Assembly: GCA_964395975.1 (NCBI GenBank)
Contig: CAYNBZ010000041.1
Location: 1 to 20,397 of the forward strand
Direction: 5' to 3'
Source of the DNA: Avimuribaculum sp964395975
GTDB taxonomy: Bacteria; Bacteroidota; Bacteroidia; Bacteroidales; Muribaculaceae
Length of the DNA stretch: 20,397 nt
The stretch's first letter is position 1. Each line of letters opens with the position of its first letter. Both the position numbers and the translations under genes were made by a program. The notes beneath the pieces were generated by a model that was not told the DNA's origin, ran no database searches, and saw only the letters and a program-made list of their open reading frames with translations. Of the stretch, positions 1 through 7,092 are shown in pieces.

Positions 1-60
1 TGTTCCTATTTCTCAGCAATATATTTATTCGCTTATATCGAACTCACGTTAAATACCAAA
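1..60. other. Window edge, AT-rich, no gene recognised
   Basis: These bases lie beyond the terminator of the minus-strand unit. I see no start codon with a convincing reading frame and no RNA gene. They may hold the end of a neighbouring intergenic region. Confidence 0.4.
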
Positions 61-103
61 AAAATAGGTGGAGCTGTTTTCAACATACAGCTCCACCTAT
101 TTT
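61..103 (-). terminator. Intrinsic terminator after the TPR gene
   Basis: A perfect 16-bp inverted repeat (61-76 with 88-103, loop of 11 nt, stem core AGGTGGAGCTG) lies 17 bp past the TPR stop codon. Read leftwards, the stem is followed by a T run (A run on the plus strand, 58-64), the form of a factor-independent terminator. It closes the minus-strand unit, and because the stem also ends in TTTT on the plus strand it could stop convergent transcripts. Confidence 0.88.
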
Positions 104-120
104 GCAAGATGTGTGTGTTT

Positions 121-1788
121 TTATAAAGTTTCGATATACTTACGCAAGGCTTCATTGGTAGGATCTACGTCAAGCCATTTCTGATAGTATATTTTCATAT
201 TTTCGGTGTCTTTTTGCAAATAATAGTGAACGGCCATGTAGCGATAAATTTCTATGTAACGCTCAGCTTCGCTAACTTTGTTCTCAGGGTTTGCATCAAG
301 AATGGCAAGTATTTTGTCGTATGTTTCCATAGCCTCTCCGTTGCGTGCATAATTAGCACCGCTGTATCCGCTTTCGTGACCGACATGGATACTTGCAAGA
401 CGAGAAAGTATGCGTATGTCGTTTGGAACAATAGAGTCGACTGTGGCAGCATATTCAAGTGCTTTATTGAAAGCTTCCTCTCGTTTAAGTGAGTCGGTAG
501 CAGTAGAGTCGGGAGTGGTTACACCCCAATTAAGATAACGGCCGGCAAGCACAAAAAGGTCGTTGGTCTTGTAGTCGGCGCTATCTACATATAGCTGGTA
601 GTATTTTGCTGCATTCTCGTAGTCTTTGGCCTCGGTGCATGCATCACTTATTTCCTTGAGCAAATCTACTTTGTCAGTATTGCTTTCATATGCCTTAATG
701 TACATATCTATTGAACCTTGATGGTCACCAAGAGCTTTCAGTGCAACAGCATAATCAGTGTAGTCTTTAGGTGCATATTTGGCACCGTTTGGAACAGGCA
801 TCGAAAGGAAATCTTTTGCAAGTGCATCGGCTTCGGCCCAACGTTCCATTGCAACCAAGTTGTAAAGTTGCAGACGTTTCATGTAGAACACTTCGATGTC
901 GCCTGAGGCATGTTCGCTGATAATTTTAGAAGCGAGGTCGTAAGATTCCTGGTAACTCTTACCGTAGAACAACAGTCCGGCATAACGGCTTTCATCCTGT
1001 TTGAAGTGGTTTGGATTCTGCATGTATATGCCATATTTTTCGGCAGCTTTTGTCCATTGGTCGTTTTTATAATATTTTTCAGCGAGTTCGCGTTGAGCCA
1101 AGGCTGAATTTGGCTTAGATGCAACAAGATCCTCTAGCGTTTGTATTGCTACTTCTGGATTTACGTAAAAATATGTATTGGCATATTTTACGTAGGACTC
1201 GATATTGTCTTTATTGGCACGCATGGCCATTTCATACCATCCGGCAGCATTGCCCCATTCTTCTTTGTCGGCTTTCATGTCGCCTTGGAAGACATATACG
1301 TTTACATCGTTTTTGTCGCGCTTCCGAGCATCGCTAATAGCATTTTCGATTTTGTCGGCATACTTTACAGGGTCAACGTTATAGTAGGCACGTCCGATGG
1401 CTACGATGATTGCAGCATCCTTTTTGTCGCACATTTTTTTTGCATCATCGAATAGCTTCTTTGCTTCTTTTTCACTCTCTTTGGTGTTCTTTTTCAGTTC
1501 AAGTTGCCCTAATCCTACATAGTTGTATCCATATTCCGGATTAGCTGCTACTCCTTCGTCAAAGTATTTTATAGCTTCAGCATCATTTCCTGCAGCAAGT
1601 TCGATGCACCCAAGATAGTAATATGCTTCGGCTTTGTACGTTGAAGGATCGTTGAGGTTGCGTAGCAATAGTTCCTTGGCATTGCCATATTGGCCTACTT
1701 TGTAGTATTCAATGCCATCTTTGTATCCTTGTGCCATGCAAGTGAGTGAAGCACAGAAGATTAATGATAGAAATAATTTTAATTTCAT
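121..1788 (-). CDS. Secreted tetratricopeptide-repeat protein
   Basis: The 555-residue product starts with a signal peptide (hydrophobic residues about 4-19, likely cleavage after CMA-Q near residue 20), so it should be exported to the periplasm or outer membrane. The rest is helical TPR-type repeats: residues about 53-100 show the pattern (YYLGCIELAAGNDAEAIKYF), again about 198-262 (LAEKYYKNDQW), and further units follow through to about 530 (YMAVHYYLQKDTENMKIYYQ). TPR arrays are protein-binding scaffolds and no catalytic motif is visible. It is last in a unit with a PstS-like lipoprotein and a small membrane protein, 37 bp past the former. The position beside the TonB operon suggests an envelope role, but that is inference and the partner is unknown. 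The ATG start gives the signal peptide its normal position. Confidence 0.85.
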   Translation of the reverse strand: MKLKLFLSLIFCASLTCMAQGYKDGIEYYKVGQYGNAKELLLRNLNDPSTYKAEAYYYLGCIELAAGNDAEAIKYFDEGVAANPEYGYNYVGLGQLELKKNTKESEKEAKKLFDDAKKMCDKKDAAIIVAIGRAYYNVDPVKYADKIENAISDARKRDKNDVNVYVFQGDMKADKEEWGNAAGWYEMAMRANKDNIESYVKYANTYFYVNPEVAIQTLEDLVASKPNSALAQRELAEKYYKNDQWTKAAEKYGIYMQNPNHFKQDESRYAGLLFYGKSYQESYDLASKIISEHASGDIEVFYMKRLQLYNLVAMERWAEADALAKDFLSMPVPNGAKYAPKDYTDYAVALKALGDHQGSIDMYIKAYESNTDKVDLLKEISDACTEAKDYENAAKYYQLYVDSADYKTNDLFVLAGRYLNWGVTTPDSTATDSLKREEAFNKALEYAATVDSIVPNDIRILSRLASIHVGHESGYSGANYARNGEAMETYDKILAILDANPENKVSEAERYIEIYRYMAVHYYLQKDTENMKIYYQKWLDVDPTNEALRKYIETL

Positions 1789-1825
1789 CTTTTTTAGTTA
1801 ATTATTGTAGGTTAAATACATTTGT

Positions 1826-2803
1826 TTAGTTAAGCGATACGACTCTAGGTTGCACTCTTGCAGGCATTACTCCTGTGTTCAAGATGATTTTTTGTCCGAT
1901 GAAGCCTGTCAAGAATGAATAAAATCCATGCGACAGCGAACCGTTAGGTTCAGTAGTTGTCACATATATGCTGCGGTAGAGCGGGTACCGACCATCGTAA
2001 ATATAAAGTTGGTATGGTTTGTAACCCTCAATCTCATCGTCGCGACGGATTTTCATTACTTTTATTTTGCTTGAAAAGTCTATTGCGGCAGTATCGTTTT
2101 TGTTAAGGTCGGACATGCGTTGCTCCATTGTTGTTGTCGGAGCTGTTAGGTCGGCTGTAATCCAACTGACTCCTATAAAGCCTATGGCATTGCGTCGTTT
2201 TTCGACCTCGGTGAATATTTGTTGTATGCTGTCGGTTGAATACACCTTGGTAGTATATTTTGCACCACGCATAATGCTATCGGTGACATATTTTAAGATA
2301 CTTGACCCGTTGTGGTCAAAAATCACTTGTATGGTGTCGAGTTTGGATGGATATACATCTTTCCAACGTGGTGTTGCTCCCGTCAAGATGTCGCGCAACT
2401 CTGAGATTGAGAGTTCGTCGATGTCATTGTCTTTGTTTACAATGACGGCTATCGCATCTACTGCTATGCGTTGAGTCCGAGATGGAAATCGATTGACACT
2501 ATGTAGGTAATCTTTTTGTTCTTGTGTCAATTCTTGAGCGGTAACTATCAAACTAGTTTTTCGGTCGAGCATCGAGTCTATTGCCGAATGGGCATCAATA
2601 TAATATGGTATAATGCTTGCATTAGGGTAGGTGTATTCAAAGACATCGATTTCTTGTTGTATTATATTTTCGAATGTTTGGTCACACATGAGGGTGATCA
2701 TTCCCGAAGTACTTGAATCGGTCGGAGTATGGCACGAAGCCATTGCCCCAATTGTCGAAAGTATAGTTGTTATTAAATAGATGGTATGTTTGATTCTAAC
2801 CAT
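1826..2803 (-). CDS. PstS-like periplasmic substrate-binding lipoprotein
   Basis: The 325-residue product has a lipoprotein-type leader: basic start, hydrophobic stretch to about residue 22, then AMASC with Cys24 as likely lipid anchor (Met rather than Leu at -3, so a loose lipobox). The body resembles the PstS-like fold of the type 2 periplasmic binding superfamily: a start of the form ITLMCDQTFENIIQQEIDVF, then LRDILTGATPRWKDVYP, a GSSILKYV segment, and AIGFIGVSWI, typical of the second lobe. PstS proteins bind phosphate, but no pstC, pstA or pstB is nearby and I cannot see the full phosphate ligand set, so the ligand is open. It lies 18 bp after the small membrane-protein gene and 37 bp before the TPR gene, probably in one unit. 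Family is fairly sure, function is not. Confidence 0.75.
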   Translation of the reverse strand: MVRIKHTIYLITTILSTIGAMASCHTPTDSSTSGMITLMCDQTFENIIQQEIDVFEYTYPNASIIPYYIDAHSAIDSMLDRKTSLIVTAQELTQEQKDYLHSVNRFPSRTQRIAVDAIAVIVNKDNDIDELSISELRDILTGATPRWKDVYPSKLDTIQVIFDHNGSSILKYVTDSIMRGAKYTTKVYSTDSIQQIFTEVEKRRNAIGFIGVSWITADLTAPTTTMEQRMSDLNKNDTAAIDFSSKIKVMKIRRDDEIEGYKPYQLYIYDGRYPLYRSIYVTTTEPNGSLSHGFYSFLTGFIGQKIILNTGVMPARVQPRVVSLN

Positions 2804-2821
2804 ATATTGAGTGAATTCTGA

Positions 2822-3082
2822 TTAATAGATTCCTTTAAATTGGCGGTAGGCCCGCCATATCCCATATAATATGAACAGGAAACCAAGGCTGTAGCGCACC
2901 CATGCAAGATCTTCAGTCCAATAGAAGAAATTGGCAAGCATCAAGCACCCCATGCCAAGATAAATGATAATCATGAAAATGCCGAAAACATATCTCATGC
3001 CTTTGGGTGTGGCTGTTCTGCTGTCGTTTGTGGTATGAGCCACTGTGTTTTTTGTCGGATCGTTTTTTTCTGTGTTGATCAT
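2822..3082 (-). CDS. Small two-helix membrane protein, function unknown
   Basis: I start this at the ATG at 3082 (86 residues, MINTEKND...). A longer TTG start at 3100 is possible but less likely. A polar, Thr/Asn-rich region of about 28 residues is followed by two predicted membrane helices (YVFGIFMIIIYLGMGCLMLANFF and VRYSLGFLFILYGIWRAYR) and a short basic tail. I do not recognise a named family. The start codon overlaps the stop of a coding-like upstream small frame as ATGA, which suggests translational coupling or an old frameshift in the N-terminus. It is followed after 18 bp by the PstS-like gene. Confidence 0.7.
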   Translation of the reverse strand: MINTEKNDPTKNTVAHTTNDSRTATPKGMRYVFGIFMIIIYLGMGCLMLANFFYWTEDLAWVRYSLGFLFILYGIWRAYRQFKGIY

Positions 3083-3171
3083 ATCTTTAGGACATAACAA
3101 TGATTGGCAGGTATAGGTCTTTCGCTATCGGCCTTGTAATCCTCGATGTAGTTACGCGGATGCTGCTGCAC
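3079..3171 (-). CDS. Possible 30-residue small protein or displaced N-terminus
   Basis: This frame runs from a GTG at 3171 (35 codons are open back to a TAA) to a TGA that overlaps the next gene's ATG as ATGA. The peptide (VQQHPRNYIEDYKADSE...) is hydrophilic. Its codons look coding rather than random: AAC TAC ATC GAG GAT TAC AAG GCC in a row, in sequence richer in G+C than the flanks. It could be a coupled small protein. It could also be the original N-terminus of the membrane protein downstream, now out of frame. There is no ATG start and no recognised family. Confidence 0.35.
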   Translation of the reverse strand: MQQHPRNYIEDYKADSERPIPANHCYVLKI

Positions 3172-3297
3172 TTTCGGCGTGTAAAGTTACATAAAAAATG
3201 TTGTGATTATACCGTATTTGGTTAGTTATTAGGAATTCTTAACCATATGAACAAATGATGTAACAAAAAATATAAAAGATTACTGTGCTGCAAAACA
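3172..3297. other. Upstream region of the small-membrane-protein unit
   Basis: AT-rich spacer between the tonB terminator and the next minus-strand unit. A near-match to the Bacteroidota -7 box (TAACTTTA on the minus strand, 3189-3182) is present without a clear TTG element at the right distance. A short inverted repeat (TGGTTA 3219-3224 with TAACCA 3240-3245) lies upstream. The promoter of this unit is probably here but I cannot fix it. Confidence 0.35.
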
Positions 3298-3330
3298 AAA
3301 AGCCCTGTTGCTACATGCAACAGGGCTTTT
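3298..3330 (-). terminator. Intrinsic terminator after tonB
   Basis: A perfect 14-bp stem (3298-3311 with 3317-3330, core GCCCTGTTGC, loop TACAT) lies 29 bp past the tonB stop codon. Read on the minus strand the stem ends in a run of T followed by further T-rich sequence. It separates the exbB-exbD-exbD-tonB unit from the genes to the left, so those need their own promoter or read-through. Confidence 0.9.
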
Positions 3331-3359
3331 ATGTATGATGCGAAAAAACGGGAGTTATT

Positions 3360-4217
3360 TTAGTTTACACCTTGAAGCTTAAATGTAACAGGCAAGGTGT
3401 ACCATACATTCACCGGCTGTCCATTCATCTTGCCCGGGATAAAGTCGGGAAGCGATTTTACTACACGTACGGCCTCTCTGTCGAGGTCACGGTCAACGCT
3501 GCGGACAACTTTCACTTCTCCAACCTTACCGGTTTTGGTAACAACGAATTGAACGATTACGCGTCCTTGTATGTTGTTTTCCATTGCCATTGGTGGATAG
3601 TTTATGTGAGAAGAAAGATATTTCATCAGCTCGGCATCACCACCAGGGAAGGTAGGCATCTGCTCTACTGCGGTGAACACCTGTTCGGGTTCAGGAGTCT
3701 TTTCTTCAACTATAACTTCGTCTTTATGTTCACGAACAACGTTACGGTCGTCTGTACCTTGGTCGAAATTGGTTTGTCCGAATGCCGTTTCGGTTTGTTG
3801 CAACTCATCGGCACTCTTGATTTCGTCTTCGGCCTTTACATCTTCATCTTGAGCGATGAGAATCTCTGTAACTTTAACTGTGTTCAAGATTTCTTCTGGA
3901 AGGGCTTCGGGTTCGGGTTCTTCATAACGTTCCTGAACTTCCTCTTCTTCCTCTTCTTCTTGATCTGCAGTTTCGATGGCTACCGTTACTTGTTCTATTT
4001 CGTCCTTTGGTTTCGATTCAGCAATTTTTTGCTGAACGTGTTTTGCCACGTATGCGAGAATAACGACTGCAATAATGACGACCACAACCACGATCATCGC
4101 CTTGTTGTGTCTGCTTTCCGAACCTTTACGTAGTGTGTAAGCTCCGAAGTCCTTATTGCGATTGTCAAATATAAGGTCGCGCCATTCTTGTGATGAGAGA
4201 TCTACGTCTTTTGCCAT
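3360..4217 (-). CDS. tonB: TonB energy-transducing protein
   Basis: The 285-residue protein passes inner-membrane energy from ExbB/ExbD to outer-membrane TonB-dependent receptors. A cytoplasmic start (about 1-40, with EWRDLIFDNRNKDFGAYTLR, common in Bacteroidota TonB proteins) is followed by one membrane helix at about 41-58. A long acidic periplasmic linker comes next: seven consecutive Glu at 87-93, then an EPEPEALPEE segment. This differs from the Pro/Lys-rich linker of enterobacterial TonB. The TonB C-terminal domain spans about 187-282 (MPTFPGGDAELMKYL, INYPP, GRVIVQFVV, GEVKVVRS, VWYTLPVTFKL). The gene lies 40 bp after the second exbD and ends the operon. The C-terminal domain is unmistakable; which receptor it serves cannot be told. 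Confidence 0.95.
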   Translation of the reverse strand: MAKDVDLSSQEWRDLIFDNRNKDFGAYTLRKGSESRHNKAMIVVVVVIIAVVILAYVAKHVQQKIAESKPKDEIEQVTVAIETADQEEEEEEEVQERYEEPEPEALPEEILNTVKVTEILIAQDEDVKAEDEIKSADELQQTETAFGQTNFDQGTDDRNVVREHKDEVIVEEKTPEPEQVFTAVEQMPTFPGGDAELMKYLSSHINYPPMAMENNIQGRVIVQFVVTKTGKVGEVKVVRSVDRDLDREAVRVVKSLPDFIPGKMNGQPVNVWYTLPVTFKLQGVN

Positions 4218-4257
4218 AATTCTTGTCTTGATTTACGAGTTAATAATAAATCTATCA

Positions 4258-4998
4258 TCATTCATCAGTAGTTTCTTGACCATATGGAATGCCCTTGACA
4301 GCCATCATCATCACCGAGTCGTTATGGCTTATGCGGTCAATTTGATAGCGGCTTATGCTGTTGATTTGCATTTCGTCAAGAGTGGTAACCAAACTTTCGT
4401 ATGATGCATTGGGAGTCGCCTTTATGATTACTACCGGACGTTTCAAGGTGGAATCGTTACGGATTTCCCTTGCGCGAGCTTGGTAAACACTGTCATTTGC
4501 GGCGGTCGTCGATGCCAATTCCTTGTTTCTCCATTTGACCTTCAATTCGTTGATACGGGTAACAACTTCTCTGTTTCGGTCTTGGAAAATCTTACGCATA
4601 CCCTGGGCAGCTCCGTTTGCTTCATTTGGAAGGAATTCCTGTGTTTTCATTGGATTAAGGGCAAGGTCGATTTGTCCTTTTTCTGTCACAGGGGGCATTC
4701 CTTCGTAGTAATAAAGGTAGTTCTTGGTGGGTACTCCTTCATCGTTTACGTCGCTGTCGAGTATCACTGTGATAGCTTCTGATTGCTTTACCTTGTTTTG
4801 CTGCTCCTTCTCTACTTTTTCGTTGGTCGGGAGGCTGATTTGTAGCGTTTGGGACTTAATCATGGTGGTACAAAGCATGAAGAAAGTAATCAAAAGCATG
4901 TTCATATCCACCATCGGGGTAAAGTCGACGTGGACTGACATCTTTTTTTGATGTGACTTGCCTTTTCCGTTGTCACTACTTGTATCTATTTGTGCCAT
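4258..4998 (-). CDS. exbD: ExbD-family proton-channel subunit, second copy
   Basis: The 246-residue protein has a short polar N-terminus, then the ExbD membrane segment VDFTPMVDMNMLLITFFML. Asp31 in PMVDMN sits where ExbD proteins carry the essential membrane Asp (Asp25 in E. coli). The periplasmic part ends in a typical ExbD C-terminal segment (PVVIIKATPNASYESLVTTLDEMQ), here extended past residue 210. It is longer than the classical ExbD of about 140 residues because of an extra segment at about 75-170, rich in charged residues. It begins 3 bp after the first exbD stop, so the two are surely co-transcribed and probably co-translated, and may form a hetero-dimer in the ExbB ring. Confidence 0.93.
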   Translation of the reverse strand: MAQIDTSSDNGKGKSHQKKMSVHVDFTPMVDMNMLLITFFMLCTTMIKSQTLQISLPTNEKVEKEQQNKVKQSEAITVILDSDVNDEGVPTKNYLYYYEGMPPVTEKGQIDLALNPMKTQEFLPNEANGAAQGMRKIFQDRNREVVTRINELKVKWRNKELASTTAANDSVYQARAREIRNDSTLKRPVVIIKATPNASYESLVTTLDEMQINSISRYQIDRISHNDSVMMMAVKGIPYGQETTDE

Positions 4999-5001
4999 GT
5001 G

Positions 5002-5706
5002 TTATTCGTCCTCACTTTTTAAAGCAGTCATTAAACTAAACTTATTCATCTTCATTGTTTGCAGATTATCCATCACAACTTGAATCGTTGAATAAGTGGT
5101 ACTCCTGTCGGCCTTGATGGCGATACCTTCGCCACGCTTGATTGCACCTTCGATATTTGGGTTGGAAGAGTTATAAATAGCTCTCATCCAAATTTGGAAT
5201 TCGTTAGGTTTCGACAAGTCTTGATTCATGTCGATTGGAATACCAGCGTTGGGATTCTTTAATGGATCTATGTATGCATCTCTTTTTTCTTGAGGAAGGG
5301 CAAGCCAACCTTTAAGCTCAGCCATACTTACGCCAAAGCTGACGGTTTTGGCGAAAGTGTTCACCTCTTCGGTTGTGAGGGTGATTGGGCTGTTGGGATG
5401 CAATCTGTTATATTCTGCGGCTACATTCTTGATGAGTTCCGCTCTCATGTTTTCGCTTGAGTAGGTGGAATCTTTATCGCCTGCAAGGGAGATAAAAACA
5501 TTGCCGGCTGGTGCTACAAGTATCGTTATGAGGTTGGACGATGGTACCTTGATTTCCGACACCGACGATGGTGTTATCACCGTTATAGGTTCTTTTTGCA
5601 AGAATGTAGATGTCAACATGAAGAAAGTAAGCAAAAGTACGGTAACGTCACTCATCGCAGTCATATCGATGAGTGTACTTTTCCTTTTGATTTTAACTTT
5701 TCCCAT
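5002..5706 (-). CDS. exbD: ExbD-family proton-channel subunit, first copy
   Basis: The 234-residue protein begins with a basic segment (MGKVKIKRKSTLIDM) and a single membrane helix, SDVTVLLLTFFMLTSTFL. Asp20 is at the position of the essential ExbD membrane Asp. A periplasmic domain follows with an inserted middle region (about 75-170, including KGWLALPQEKRDAYIDP) and the usual C-terminal ExbD element (GIAIKADRSTTYSTIQVVMDNLQ). It is not a fragment of its neighbour: each copy has its own helix, Asp and C-terminal element, and the two differ along their length. It lies 70 bp after exbB. Together the proteins should couple ion flow to TonB movement. Confidence 0.93.
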   Translation of the reverse strand: MGKVKIKRKSTLIDMTAMSDVTVLLLTFFMLTSTFLQKEPITVITPSSVSEIKVPSSNLITILVAPAGNVFISLAGDKDSTYSSENMRAELIKNVAAEYNRLHPNSPITLTTEEVNTFAKTVSFGVSMAELKGWLALPQEKRDAYIDPLKNPNAGIPIDMNQDLSKPNEFQIWMRAIYNSSNPNIEGAIKRGEGIAIKADRSTTYSTIQVVMDNLQTMKMNKFSLMTALKSEDE

Positions 5707-5776
5707 ATTAATCTTGCGTTATTAAATCTTTTTTCCAGAATGTTTTTGCGTTTGCTACTATGTTCACGATTGATTT

Positions 5777-6598
5777 TTAGTGAGTAGCGGCAAATGTTTG
5801 TACGATAGAGAAACCAACTTCGTCGATTGCGTAAGTTAGGTTATCGATTTTGTTTGTGAAGAAATTGTAAGAAATAACAGCGCTGGCACCAGTAGCAATA
5901 CCAAAAGCAGTGTTAACAAGTGCTTCAGAAATACCGGCAGAAAGTTCAGTAGAGTCGGGAGCACCGGAAGCAGAAAGAGCCTGGAACGACTTGATCATAC
6001 CGATCACAGTACCGAGAAGACCAAGGAGAGTACCGAGTGTGGTCAATGTAGCCACGATAGGAAGGTTTTGTTGCAATGACGGCATTTCAAGAGCAGTTGC
6101 TTCTTCAAGTTCCTTCTGGATCATGGTTATTTTTTGCTCTTTGGCGAGAATTGTGTTCTTGTCCATTTCGTCATACTTAATGAGTGTGGCGTAAACTATA
6201 GCACCAACAGAGCCTTGTTGCTTGCGGCAAAGATTTTGGGCTTCAGCTATGTTGCCGGCAGCAAGAGCTTTCTTTACGTTAGCAACAAATTTTGGAATAC
6301 TTCCTTTACCTTTTGCAGAAGAAAGAGCAATCCAACGTTCAACCGACAATACAATAACTGTCAAGAAGCAGCATTGGATGATAGGTACAACGAATCCACC
6401 CATGTAAACGGTTCCAAGAAGGTTGATTGGGTGTCCGGCTTCGTTGAAGTTGTCAGGATTCCCAAGAAGGAAAAGGAAGATGCAAAGAGCAACAATGAAA
6501 CATGCAATGATTACCAAGAATGCATTCTTGATTCCACGAACGTTGCTTACTACAGCCCCAGATTTCTTCGGAGTTTCGTTAGGCTTTTTTGTTTCCAT
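5777..6598 (-). CDS. exbB: ExbB/TolQ/MotA-family proton-channel protein
   Basis: The 273-residue inner-membrane protein is the pentameric channel partner of ExbD. Membrane helices are visible at about 25-45, 65-90, 182-205 and 226-247. The MotA/TolQ/ExbB domain is clear at about 110-250: the cytoplasmic NVKKALAAGNIAEAQNLC region, then LTTLGTLLGLLGTVIGMIKSF and GISEALVNTAFGIATGASAV, which carry the conserved Thr/Gly packing surface of the family. An additional N-terminal helix precedes the usual three, as seen in other Bacteroidota members. It is the first gene of the exbB-exbD-exbD-tonB unit and has a long leader. Whether it acts with TonB or in a TolQ-like role is settled towards TonB by the linked tonB gene. 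Confidence 0.94.
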   Translation of the reverse strand: METKKPNETPKKSGAVVSNVRGIKNAFLVIIACFIVALCIFLFLLGNPDNFNEAGHPINLLGTVYMGGFVVPIIQCCFLTVIVLSVERWIALSSAKGKGSIPKFVANVKKALAAGNIAEAQNLCRKQQGSVGAIVYATLIKYDEMDKNTILAKEQKITMIQKELEEATALEMPSLQQNLPIVATLTTLGTLLGLLGTVIGMIKSFQALSASGAPDSTELSAGISEALVNTAFGIATGASAVISYNFFTNKIDNLTYAIDEVGFSIVQTFAATH

Positions 6599-6849
6599 AA
6601 TGAAATGAATAAAATTGTTAGAAAAATAAATTGATTAGTTAATGTTATTAGTCATATAATATTCTATCTATCTTCTATCTTTTACGATAGGCCTGACTAT
6701 AAAAATGGTGTGCTTGATTCTGTATGAAAAAATGATATTCATACACTTTGGCCGCTGTCTATTGCTTATCATAGGGTTTCAGTAGCAAGTTTGGCATATA
6801 TAAGCCACGCACATCGTTTTGCTCCACGTCTATCCTTAAAAAAGTTAGG
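6599..6849 (-). other. Long leader of the exbB operon
   Basis: If transcription starts near 6843, about 245 nt precede the exbB ATG. The leader holds an 8-bp inverted repeat (TGTATGAA 6721-6728 with TTCATACA 6738-6745), a 5-bp one (6675-6679 with 6686-6690), an 11-codon frame at 6814-6779 (MCVAYICQTCY) and a 34-codon frame at 6772-6668. I recognise no known riboswitch and neither small frame is proven to be translated. Confidence 0.4.
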
Positions 6850-6880
6850 CAAATGTATTATAAATATTTCAATTAGCCAA
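6850..6880 (-). promoter_or_regulatory. Bacteroidota promoter of the exbB operon
   Basis: On the minus strand TTG (6880-6878) is followed, after exactly 20 bp, by TACATTTG (6857-6850). This matches the Bacteroidota housekeeping consensus TTTG/TTG - 19 to 21 bp - TAnnTTTG and is the best promoter in the window. Confidence 0.75.
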
Positions 6881-7092
6881 CGTTGGGGACGGTTTTTTCC
6901 CTCTTTTTAGGAAAATATGGCTTTTAGGTTTCGATTTGTGTTGTTCGGCTATGTTGTACGGCATTACTTTGTTGTGTTGATTGTTGATGATTTTGAAATG
7001 TTGCCAAATATGTGGTATTTTTTTGAAAAACCATAATGTGCACTGATTTTTTTAATAACTTTGTACCAATTTTATTAATATGATTTGCAGAA
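6881..7092. other. Divergent intergenic region between exbB and nqrA
   Basis: About 210 bp separate the exbB promoter from the nqrA start. The middle part is T-rich on the plus strand, with a short TTTTT/AAAAA self-complement near 7020-7030. I see no gene, tRNA or operator with strong symmetry apart from the nqrA promoter box. Confidence 0.5.
7056..7063 (+). promoter_or_regulatory. Promoter -7 box of the nqr operon
   Basis: TAACTTTG matches TAnnTTTG exactly and lies 29 bp before the nqrA ATG. No TTG is present at the usual 19-21 bp upstream, so the promoter may need help from a regulator or may be weak. Confidence 0.55.

Noticed and set aside
1826..2803. Component of a complete Pst phosphate importer
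   Set aside because: No permease, ATPase or phoU gene is nearby, so only the binding-protein fold is claimed.
3083..3100. TTG start adding six residues to the small membrane protein
   Set aside because: An ATG six codons later overlaps the upstream stop as ATGA and is the more likely start.
3372..4133. Long plus-strand frame opposite tonB
   Set aside because: It is antisense to a clear tonB gene, has composition like Phe/Cys-rich shadow translation, and no domain.
4258..5706. Two exbD genes as one gene broken by a stop or frameshift
   Set aside because: Each has its own start, membrane helix, Asp and C-terminal element, so they are full paralogues.
6599..7092. tRNA or known riboswitch in the divergent gap
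   Set aside because: No cloverleaf with CCA-type end or recognisable aptamer core was found by eye.
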